In this document: positions 55,482-63,101 of the stretch, in pieces
How the letters are laid out: each line of letters begins with the position of its first letter
How positions within the stretch are numbered: the stretch's first letter is position 1
DNA from: Sphingobacteriales bacterium
GTDB taxonomy: Bacteria > Bacteroidota > Bacteroidia > Chitinophagales > JADIYW01
DNA length: 64,000 bases
Reading direction: 5' to 3'
Assembly: GCA_016699615.1 (NCBI GenBank)
Contig: CP064984.1
Span: forward strand, 2,142,001 to 2,206,000
Notes under the pieces: model-generated
What the model was told of the DNA's origin: nothing
Database searches by the model: none
The model's input: only the letters and a program-made list of their open reading frames with translations
Translations under genes and position numbers: made by a program

Positions 55482-56573
55482 ATGAGCGATTTAAATATAG
55501 TACCATTAAAAGATTGGGGTTTCAATTTTAAGAAACCTTTGATAATATCAGGACCATGTTCTTGCGAAACAGAAGAGCAAATGATGGAAACGGCAAAACG
55601 TTTAGCAGACAAAGGCGTAGATGTACTACGTGCAGGAATTTGGAAGCCACGTACAAGACCAGGCATGTTTGAAGGAATAGGCAAAGAAGGTTTATCTTGG
55701 TTAGTAAACGCAGGAAAAGAAATAGGCAAACCAGTTGCAGTAGAAGTAGCAACAGCACAACATGTACAAGATTGTTTAGAGTTGGGTGTAGATATCTTAT
55801 GGTTAGGTGCACGTACTACAGTAAATCCATTTTCAGTACAAGAAGTAGCAGATGCATTAAAAGGTGTTGATATTCCAGTATTAGTAAAAAATCCAATCAA
55901 TCCAGATTTACAATTGTGGTTAGGTTCTATGGAGCGTGTAAACAAAGTAGGAATCAAAAGATTAGGTGCTATACACAGAGGATTTTCATCTTACGAAAAA
56001 TCTAAATATAGAAATAAACCAATGTGGGAACTACCAGTTGAGTTGCGTCGTTTATATCCAGATATGCCAATCATCGTAGATCCATCTCATATTTGTGGAG
56101 GAAGAGAGTTGATACCATCAGTAGCACAAAAAGCATTAGACTTAGATTTTGATGGTTTGATGATAGAATCGCACCGTGACCCAGATAATGCTTGGAGTGA
56201 TGCATCACAACAAGTAACGCCAGAAAGATTAGGCGAAATATTAACTAACTTAGTTGTTCGTCATAGTAAATTAGATGATTACGAAGAAGATAAATTAGAT
56301 GCATTGCGTGCTAAAATTGATAGAATAGATAATTATCTTTTAGAAATTATGGGCGAGCGTATGGAAATTGCTAAAGCAATAGGCGAGTTCAAAAGAGATA
56401 ATGGAATTACAATTTTACAATCAAACCGTTGGGACGAAATCGTAAATGATAGAATTAGCAAAGGTGCGAAAAAAGAATTAACAGAAGATTTTGTAAAAGA
56501 ATTATTTGAAGCAGTACACCAAGAAAGTATCCGTCATCAAACAAAAGTAATGAACAACATCTTAGCTGAATAG
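55482..56573 (+). CDS. Bifunctional DAHP synthase / chorismate mutase type II
   Basis: A 363-residue fusion. Residues 1-262 are a class I-beta DAHP synthase: IISGPCSCETEEQMMETAKR, LRAGIWKPRTRPGMFEG, VEVATAQHVQ, IGAIHRGFSSY-like AIHRGFSSYEKSKYRN, and the metal site DPSHICGGRELI. Residues ~270-363 are an AroQ chorismate mutase (LRAKIDRIDNYLLEIMGERM). It joins phosphoenolpyruvate and erythrose 4-phosphate, and converts chorismate to prephenate, the substrate of TyrA encoded upstream. The fusion is typical of Bacteroidota and allows mutase-linked feedback control. A strong terminator follows. Confidence 0.95.
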   Translation: MSDLNIVPLKDWGFNFKKPLIISGPCSCETEEQMMETAKRLADKGVDVLRAGIWKPRTRPGMFEGIGKEGLSWLVNAGKEIGKPVAVEVATAQHVQDCLELGVDILWLGARTTVNPFSVQEVADALKGVDIPVLVKNPINPDLQLWLGSMERVNKVGIKRLGAIHRGFSSYEKSKYRNKPMWELPVELRRLYPDMPIIVDPSHICGGRELIPSVAQKALDLDFDGLMIESHRDPDNAWSDASQQVTPERLGEILTNLVVRHSKLDDYEEDKLDALRAKIDRIDNYLLEIMGERMEIAKAIGEFKRDNGITILQSNRWDEIVNDRISKGAKKELTEDFVKELFEAVHQESIRHQTKVMNNILAE

Positions 56574-56601
56574 TATATAATAAATAGTATAATATATTTT
56601 A

Positions 56602-56630
56602 AATCCTACACATTGTGTAGGATTTTTTTG
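56602..56630 (+). terminator. Intrinsic terminator after the DAHP synthase/chorismate mutase gene
   Basis: A perfect ten-base stem AATCCTACAC/GTGTAGGATT with a three-base ATT loop is followed by a run of T residues, 28 bases past the stop codon. Confidence 0.9.
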
Positions 56631-56687
56631 TTATGCAATTGCCTAAAAATAAAGATACAATAGTAGACGAAAGAAATATTTGCTTGC

Positions 56688-56780
56688 CTTTGTTGGTTTT
56701 TATCCAACAAATATTTCTAACTTTCATTCATCTAATTTTATATTTATTTTTTGTATTTGTATTTTTTATTGGTAGTTTTT
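56688..56780 (+). repeat. Direct repeat A1 with internal hairpin
   Basis: The first 41 bases are identical to 57336-57376, and similarity continues to about 56780. Inside is a perfect hairpin TTTGTTGG/CCAACAAA with the loop TTTTTAT (56689-56711). The two copies lie 648 bases apart in the same orientation, on either side of a small membrane-protein gene. The remaining gap sequence 56631-56687 is unremarkable. Confidence 0.75.
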
Positions 56781-56822
56781 GATATAATAGAATAAATAGA
56801 ATACTGCCAATAATATTCATGA

Positions 56823-57284
56823 TTATATCTTTTTGGAATCAAAACTGAGTTGCCAGATATATTTGTCTTTATACCAATTTTGAAAAAATTCATTTAAAAA
56901 ACCAAAAATATTAAAGAAGATAATAATCTTAAGCAATTCAATATTTCGAAGTTTTTTTATTTTTTTGATAATAGAATAATAGACACTTGTTTTTAAGCAA
57001 ATAACAAATCCAAATAATATATGCTCAATTGAATTTAGTATTATTTCTATTGCTTGGTTAAATGCAAATGGTCTACCTCTTTCAATAGCAACAAACAATA
57101 CATAAGCAATGAAAATTGTATTGAGTTGTTTGTAATTGTATGTGTTTAGATAAATTTTATTTTTATTAAGATATTCTAATGAAATTGCCATTATTGGTAA
57201 GTAATATAAGATTTGAAATTGTTTGCTTATGGCTATAATTAATACAATACAAATAGATATCAATCTTGTCTGCGTAATGCTCAT
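56823..57284 (-). CDS. Small integral membrane protein, possibly VanZ-like
   Basis: A 153-residue protein with four hydrophobic segments (about 5-20, 25-40, 58-72, 85-105, with another near 118-135). SIEHILFGFVICLK and FGFLNEFFQNWYKDK recall the EH and NExxQ pattern of VanZ-like proteins, but the match is weak and I do not assign the family firmly. It is flanked by the two direct repeats. The start MSITQTRLISIC is chosen because an in-frame stop lies eight codons upstream. Its function is unknown. Confidence 0.6.
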   Translation of the reverse strand: MSITQTRLISICIVLIIAISKQFQILYYLPIMAISLEYLNKNKIYLNTYNYKQLNTIFIAYVLFVAIERGRPFAFNQAIEIILNSIEHILFGFVICLKTSVYYSIIKKIKKLRNIELLKIIIFFNIFGFLNEFFQNWYKDKYIWQLSFDSKKI

Positions 57285-57335
57285 GCGTAAATTTAAAGAA
57301 TCTTTTTAATCTAATCAAATAAAGTAAAAATTCGT

Positions 57336-57428
57336 CTTTGTTGGTTTTTATCCAACAAATATTTCTAACTTTCATTTATCTATTTTAATATTTATTTTTT
57401 GTATTTGTACCTTTTATTGATATTTTTT
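57336..57428 (+). repeat. Direct repeat A2 with internal hairpin
   Basis: The second copy of the repeat at 56688-56780. It is identical for 41 bases (57336-57376) and then mostly conserved through TATTTATTTTTTGTATTTGTA. The same hairpin occupies 57337-57359. The following bases up to 57534 show no other feature. Confidence 0.75.
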
Positions 57429-57534
57429 TTGTTACATATTAGAATAAAATACAATGCATTATTGTCTGGAAAAAATATTTGAATAAATATGTATTAATAA
57501 TTGTTAAATGCAATCAAACTGTATAATTATTTAA

Positions 57535-57542
57535 TATCTTTA
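57535..57542 (+). promoter_or_regulatory. Possible -7 element of the 912-residue protein gene
   Basis: TATCTTTA differs from TAnnTTTG only in the last base and ends 20 bases before the ATG at 57563. Confidence 0.35.
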
Positions 57543-57562
57543 GTAAAAAATATCTAAAAATT

Positions 57563-60301
57563 ATGAAGAAATACTTTTTATGCGTACTAGTTTTATGTAG
57601 TTTATTATTAAATGCTAAGCAAACAGAAGTTTATATACAACCCAATTTAATCTTAAAATATGATGAGCAAAAGTGGCCAACATACAGTGATTATTACCTT
57701 AATCATGATGCAATGCTTTCGGATAATAATGAATTATTGAGTAATATTTTAAATAAGAATTTTCCAGTACACTATTCTATTGGCAATAACAAATATATAT
57801 GCTACGATGGTTATTTAATTTCTGATTCACTTGCGCAAAATAGATTGCAAATTAAAAAAATTGAAGATGTGCCGACCAAATATAATAATCCAACTTCTAT
57901 AAATTATTATTATATAAATAAAGAAATGTATAGTACAACAATTGTAGATAGAATTGATGATGCTCAGAATAAACAATATAAACAATTTGCTGTCTTTCAT
58001 TATCCAATTGTAACACAGAAAAATTCAACGAAAGAGAATGTAAATGATACATACTTAGCATATTATTTTGAAGGTAAAACTGTATATGCAATACATGGTG
58101 TGTTTACAAAAAATGCTAATGATGCAAAAGTAGATTTTTATGAAATTCTAGATAATATAGAATTTACGACACCAGAAAAATATGACAAAAAAACAGGTAT
58201 GCCAATTTCTATTAAAGAAGTTGATGTGCTTATAGCTGAAGCAAAAAATAAATTACATAGCTTGCTTTCTGATTATTTACAAATAAATAAAAATAATACA
58301 CCTATCCCAAATCAAATAAAAGCAAGGAACTTTGCAAAACTATTAGAATATACATATGGAACAAATCAAAACACAGACAATAGCCAAAATGAAACCAATG
58401 AAAATTTAGAAGAAAAGATAGAGAACTTAATAGAACTAATAAAGTCAGATTTAGAGTCGGCAAAATCTCAAATTTATGTAGATAGTTTAGAGAATATGTA
58501 TGCTAGAATTTCTGTTGCAAATAATAGTGAGTATTTATATGACTCATACGCATACGCTGCAGAAGACTATAGTCGATTGTCAGAATTTACAACACAAGCA
58601 AGATATCTAAAATATGATAGTCTACCATTTGTAGAAATAAAAAAATATATCAATGGATATTTGCCAAGTATTGTAGACAGCGCAGTAAACGAAACAATAA
58701 AGCAATATAATGATGATACAGCAGCGACAAGTCAATTTTATACCATATGCAATAAGATATATGATGCAATAAAACAACAAAAACCACAAGAAGATATAGA
58801 TGATTTAATATATGAATTTAAAAGTATTGAAAAAGGAAAATATACATACGAAGAATTATATGGAAAAAGTGCAGATTGGAAAAATATATTCTTACAAACA
58901 GGCGAGATTGGTACACAATTGGAATATCTAATTACAGGAACTTTAGAAGACAATGCGGTGCAATTTACAGCAAAGAAAAATCTAAATGGATTTAAAGAAT
59001 TAGAACAAAATGCCACTATCGAAGATTATTTTGAATTTATCGATAAGCCATTAATTAAAAATAATATAATTACAAATTACTTTTTAAAAAATCATACTAT
59101 ATCAGAATCAAGAATAGAAGATATAAATACATTAAGTAAATATATTGATGAAAAAATATTGAAAGATCCAATAAAAACATACGCATTAGAAAAAATTAAA
59201 AATACAAACAGATATCAATCTATGGATTTAGAAGAACAAATTTTTTCTAAATCAGAACCAAAAACGCATTGGTACGTAGCATACCTTTACCATACTGATA
59301 TTTTAAATGAAAAAATATCAGATAGTGTCTTGCTCGTTGGCTTTAGATTGAACGAAAATAGAACATTATATGTCTATCAAAAATTCTTAAAAACAAATAA
59401 TACAAACAAGTTAGAATATAATATTGAAGCAATGAAAGTTGATGAAAATAAAAACTACCTATTGTTATATGAAAGTGAAGTAGAAAAAATTGAAGAATCA
59501 GATTTGAATGAAAATAATATGATTGAATATGCATATCCACCAAGAAAAGATGGATATGATAGAGTTCAAATATTAAACTATAGAGCAATAAATAATCAAC
59601 ATGCAACTGTTGAGCTACCTAAAAGACTTTTAGATAATTATAAAAATGTATATAGACATTGTGCTTATGAACAAACAGGATGTGGCGATAAAGCAACTTA
59701 CGATTTTACAAGAGGAGAATTAATAAAAGAAAACTCTGAAAGTCAAAAAACCAAAGTAGAAAGTGCATTAGAAAAAAATATTCTTGCATTAGAAAGAAAA
59801 GTAGAAATACTAGATTCTTTATCTTGGGAATATGATGATAACACTATAGATAATTATACTGACATACTACTCAAAAAATCATACAACAGTTATGTCGCAT
59901 TTTTGCAATATGCCAATGAACTAGATAGTATGCGAAATGTAGATATGGCAAATAAATATTATGCTAAAATTGATGCAGAAAATGCCAAAATAGATAATCT
60001 TCAAGATTTCTTATATGATTTGGAAGATGCGAAAGAAACAGAAATAAAAGCTGCTGATGTATTATTATTCTCAGATTTGATTTTTGAAGATATTGATGGT
60101 AATGGTACCAACGAAATTTTATTATTAGGCGTAAGTAATGGCGATTTAGTGTACTATGATGTGTATACAATTAATAATAATAATGTAGAAAAATACAAAA
60201 ATCAAAATGCAAAAAAACAAATACTCAATACTATAGCATGCAAATCTTTCTTAAAATATTCTAAAAGAATGCGTTTTGAAGAATATGAAATTGAATATTA
60301 A
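57563..60301 (+). CDS. Large exported protein of unknown function (912 residues)
   Basis: Not recognised. It has a signal peptide (KKYFLCVLVLCSLLLNAK) and is otherwise hydrophilic and rich in Asn, Lys, Glu and Tyr. Residues ~270-320 (NQNTDNSQNETNENLEEKIENL) and ~720-780 look like coiled coils. Near the C-terminus, LIFEDIDGNGTNEILLLGVSNGDLVYYDVY resembles a single FG-GAP/VCBS-type calcium-binding repeat, with the DIDGNGTNE loop. This suggests a periplasmic or surface location. The gene is alone on its transcript apart from the hydrolase 64 bases downstream. Confidence 0.75.
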   Translation: MKKYFLCVLVLCSLLLNAKQTEVYIQPNLILKYDEQKWPTYSDYYLNHDAMLSDNNELLSNILNKNFPVHYSIGNNKYICYDGYLISDSLAQNRLQIKKIEDVPTKYNNPTSINYYYINKEMYSTTIVDRIDDAQNKQYKQFAVFHYPIVTQKNSTKENVNDTYLAYYFEGKTVYAIHGVFTKNANDAKVDFYEILDNIEFTTPEKYDKKTGMPISIKEVDVLIAEAKNKLHSLLSDYLQINKNNTPIPNQIKARNFAKLLEYTYGTNQNTDNSQNETNENLEEKIENLIELIKSDLESAKSQIYVDSLENMYARISVANNSEYLYDSYAYAAEDYSRLSEFTTQARYLKYDSLPFVEIKKYINGYLPSIVDSAVNETIKQYNDDTAATSQFYTICNKIYDAIKQQKPQEDIDDLIYEFKSIEKGKYTYEELYGKSADWKNIFLQTGEIGTQLEYLITGTLEDNAVQFTAKKNLNGFKELEQNATIEDYFEFIDKPLIKNNIITNYFLKNHTISESRIEDINTLSKYIDEKILKDPIKTYALEKIKNTNRYQSMDLEEQIFSKSEPKTHWYVAYLYHTDILNEKISDSVLLVGFRLNENRTLYVYQKFLKTNNTNKLEYNIEAMKVDENKNYLLLYESEVEKIEESDLNENNMIEYAYPPRKDGYDRVQILNYRAINNQHATVELPKRLLDNYKNVYRHCAYEQTGCGDKATYDFTRGELIKENSESQKTKVESALEKNILALERKVEILDSLSWEYDDNTIDNYTDILLKKSYNSYVAFLQYANELDSMRNVDMANKYYAKIDAENAKIDNLQDFLYDLEDAKETEIKAADVLLFSDLIFEDIDGNGTNEILLLGVSNGDLVYYDVYTINNNNVEKYKNQNAKKQILNTIACKSFLKYSKRMRFEEYEIEY

Positions 60302-60349
60302 TTTTTTCTTTTCTTTTGTATAGATATACCAATAAATAGTTATATATTT

Positions 60350-60367
60350 ATACCAAAAATTTGGTAT
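60350..60367. promoter_or_regulatory. Palindrome overlapping the hydrolase start codon
   Basis: ATACCAAAAATTTGGTAT is an 18-base perfect inverted repeat apart from its centre, and it includes the first two bases of the ATG at 60366. It could mask the start codon as an RNA hairpin or serve as an operator. The loop would be very short, so a DNA site is more likely if it has any role. Confidence 0.3.
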
Positions 60368-61681
60368 GCTAAAGATATTTCAGTCAATTTTATTTATTTT
60401 TTGTAGTATTTTTCTAATTTATGCAAATGAGCCAGTTGCGCTAAAAGCCGATAGCTATTTGTTAAGTTATAATTTAGTAAAACAACATACAAAAGAAAGC
60501 ATCAACGAAGTATGGAAAAAGAATAAAATACCAAAAATTGCCATTCCAGTAAAAAACGCTGTAGATATCTATGAAATCATTTACAAAGCACCATGGGTAG
60601 ATGGTACTTGGATAGAAGCATCAGGCATTTGCTATATACCAAAAACAGGAAAATCATTGCCAATAGTAATGTATGGTCATGGAACTCAAATACACAAACA
60701 CAGAGACATATCAGACAATGATGCACAAATGGGCATTTGCTTAGGCTTTGCCACCAATGGCTATTTGGCATTATATCCAGATTATTATGGCATTGGCAAA
60801 GGTACAGGTAGGCATTTGTACCAACATGCATGGAGCGAAGCTCAGTCATTTATATACATGTTGTATGCAGTTGAAGAACTAAAAACAAAATTAGGTTTTG
60901 AAAGAAATGGACAGTTATTTCTAACAGGTTATTCGCAAGGTGGACATGCATCTTTTGCAGCACAAAAATATATCGAAGAACTAAACGACCCAAGATTTAA
61001 AGTAACAGCAGCTTCGCCAATGTCTGGCGCATATGATATGACTGGTGAACAAGAAAAATATATGTTTCAAGAATACCCACGTCCTTTTTATTTACCATAT
61101 TTGTTAATTTCATACCAAGCAGCATACAAAGTATTAGATATAGATAATATTTACAGTATTTTCAGATCACCATTAGATACATTATTGCCAAGCTATTTCG
61201 AAGAAAACCAAAGCAAAAGTTTATACGATTTAGATAAGCTGATGCCAAAAATTCCAAAAGATATCGTAAAGCAAGAATATATTGATGAATATGTAAATAA
61301 CCCAAATTTTTTATTCAAACAAAAATTAAAAGAAAATAACTTGACCAATTGGAAGCCACAAGCACCAACGCAACTTTGCTATTGCAAAGGCGACAGAGAA
61401 GTGAACTACAAAAACGCTGAAGTAGCTTATGAGAATATGAAAAATTAGGTGTTGAAGATTTAAAATTAAATAATTTAAGCGATTACTTAGACCATAATTC
61501 TTGTGCAGCATTCGCAGTATTATCTACAAAATACTATTTTGATAGATTTGTAAAAAAAGGTAAGAACCCAAAGATGAAAGGTGTGCCAGCATTCAAACAA
61601 ATGTTTATGAATGTTGTAAAAAAGAAAATGGAGAAAAAATACAAAGCAGAAGGCGAAGACTTCCAATATAATGATAGATAA
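60366..61681 (+). CDS. Exported alpha/beta hydrolase (secretory-lipase-like), 1-bp frameshift as sequenced
   Basis: A signal peptide (LKIFQSILFIFCSIFLIYANE) precedes an alpha/beta hydrolase: PIVMYGHGTQIHKHRD near 100, YPDYYGIGKGTGRH near 138, and the serine nucleophile in FLTGYSQGGHASFAAQ near 188. The first frame stops at 61448 (YENMKN). Adding one A to the five-A run at 61440-61444 continues KKLGVEDLKLNNLSDYLDH, with the catalytic histidine in DHNSCAAF, to a stop at 61681, for about 438 residues. Relatives are secreted lipases or esterases. The break is probably a consensus error. It converges on the MoxR gene with a ten-base gap. Confidence 0.82.
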
Positions 61682-61691
61682 TTCAACTATC

Positions 61692-62543
61692 CTAAAATCT
61701 TCTGAAAGTATTAGCTCTTTTTACTCTATTAATATGTTCAAAATCTTGTTCATTCTTTAATAAAGAACCAAAATAAGGTGGCTGTTTATTGATGTAATCA
61801 ATATTTTCCAAATCAGTTTTTTCTGTTTTGCCCAATTTTAATAAACGAATCCAATCAATCAATTCACTTGTTGTTGGCTTCTTTTTCAAACCTTGAATGT
61901 CGCGCAATTCGTAAAAAAGTTTCAATGCAGCTTGTATCAATTCATCATCCAAATCTTTAAAGTGCACATTAATAATGTCTATCATGGTTGCTCTATCTGG
62001 AAAACGAATAAAGTGAAAGAAACATCTTCTCAAAAATGCATCAGGCAATTCTTTTTCATTGTTAGATGTAATGATAACAATTGGTCTTGTTTTAGCTTGT
62101 ATCGTTTTTTGCAATTCATACACATAGAATTCCATTTTATCTAATTCCAACAACAAGTCATTCGGAAATTCAATATCAGCTTTGTCTATTTCATCAATCA
62201 ACAAAACAGCTTGCTCATCACTTTCAAAAGCTTGCCACATTTTTCCTTTTACAATGTAATTTGCAATGTCTTTCACATTCTCATTGCCAAACTGTGCATC
62301 ACGCAAACGAGAAACAGCATCATACTCATACAAACCTTGTTGTGCAATAGTTGTAGATTTTATATGCCAAGTATAAATAGGTTTGTTGAGTGCTTTTGCC
62401 ACTTCAAAAGCCAATAGCGTTTTGCCAGTTCCAGGTTCACCTTTTATCAAAAGTGGTTTTTCTAATGCAATAGCAGCATTAATGGCTACACGTAATTCGT
62501 CAGTAGCAATATAATTATCTGTTCCAGTAAATTGTTGATTCAT
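61692..62543 (-). CDS. MoxR-family AAA+ ATPase
   Basis: A 283-residue AAA+ protein with Walker A GEPGTGKT at 35-42, Walker B AVLLIDEIDKAD near 113-124, sensor 1 PIVIITSNNEKELPDAFLRRC near 152-172 and the arginine finger in the same block. This is the CoxD/MoxR type that is usually paired with a VWA-domain protein to assemble or activate metalloenzymes or complexes. A VWA protein lies just upstream on the same strand, separated by one small gene. A TATATTTG -7 box lies 33 bases before the start. Confidence 0.88.
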   Translation of the reverse strand: MNQQFTGTDNYIATDELRVAINAAIALEKPLLIKGEPGTGKTLLAFEVAKALNKPIYTWHIKSTTIAQQGLYEYDAVSRLRDAQFGNENVKDIANYIVKGKMWQAFESDEQAVLLIDEIDKADIEFPNDLLLELDKMEFYVYELQKTIQAKTRPIVIITSNNEKELPDAFLRRCFFHFIRFPDRATMIDIINVHFKDLDDELIQAALKLFYELRDIQGLKKKPTTSELIDWIRLLKLGKTEKTDLENIDYINKQPPYFGSLLKNEQDFEHINRVKRANTFRRF

Positions 62544-62576
62544 GATATATAAAAGTAAGTGAGCTATAATTTATAT

Positions 62577-62584
62577 CAAATATA
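62577..62584 (-). promoter_or_regulatory. -7 promoter element of the MoxR gene
   Basis: TATATTTG on the minus strand, 33 bases before the ATG at 62543. A nearby AAATTTC/GAAATTT inverted repeat (about 62598-62617) lacks a T tract and is not called as a terminator. Confidence 0.45.
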
Positions 62585-62657
62585 TAAATTCCAAGCCAAA
62601 TTTCATAAGGAGAAATTTTAATAGCTTGTAGTAAGTTTCAATTTAAAACTTTGTAGA

Positions 62658-62993
62658 TTATTCTACATTAACGTTTGCTGATTTTTGAACATTGTTAGCA
62701 CCAAGTTTAGTTTTTAAATCAGCTACTTTTTTGTTCAATAAAGATTCTACTATCTTTTGATTTTCATTTACAAAAACATATGTAGAAGTTTTTTCGTTGC
62801 TCAAATCTTGTGCTGCATTAGATGCTAATGAGTAAGCTTCTTTAGCATTTTCACTGTCAAACGTATTGATATTTGTGTAAGTTGCTTTTGATGTTGCATC
62901 ATCTACAACAATAACAGCTGCATAATAATTTTTTGCTTGAGCTAATGCTACAAATGCTATTAATAAAAACGCAACGATAAAATTCTTCTTCAT
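62658..62993 (-). CDS. Small exported protein of unknown function
   Basis: A 111-residue protein with a clear signal peptide (KKNFIVAFLLIAFVALAQA) and a compact alpha/beta remainder (AAVIVVDDATSKATYTNIN; TSTYVFVNENQKIVESLLNKKVADLKTKLG). No family recognised. It lies between the MoxR and VWA genes on the same strand, with gaps of 114 and 108 bases, so it may have its own transcript. Its composition (Ala, Val, Asn, Ser) is like that of other abundant small periplasmic proteins. Confidence 0.72.
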   Translation of the reverse strand: MKKNFIVAFLLIAFVALAQAKNYYAAVIVVDDATSKATYTNINTFDSENAKEAYSLASNAAQDLSNEKTSTYVFVNENQKIVESLLNKKVADLKTKLGANNVQKSANVNVE

Positions 62994-63101
62994 TTTCTGT
63001 ATTTTAAATAATTAGATGAAGTAAATATAAGAAAACTTATTCAAATATGAACGTTAATTTTTTGTATAAATATTAATGTAAATTGTAATTTGATTTGACT
63101 A

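Noticed and set aside
57166..57375. Minus-strand frame starting MKVRNICWIKTN inside repeat A2
   Set aside because: It overlaps the upstream part of the membrane-protein gene, has no domain, and its beginning is simply the repeat sequence. The A1 copy opens the same way and then reads unrelated residues.
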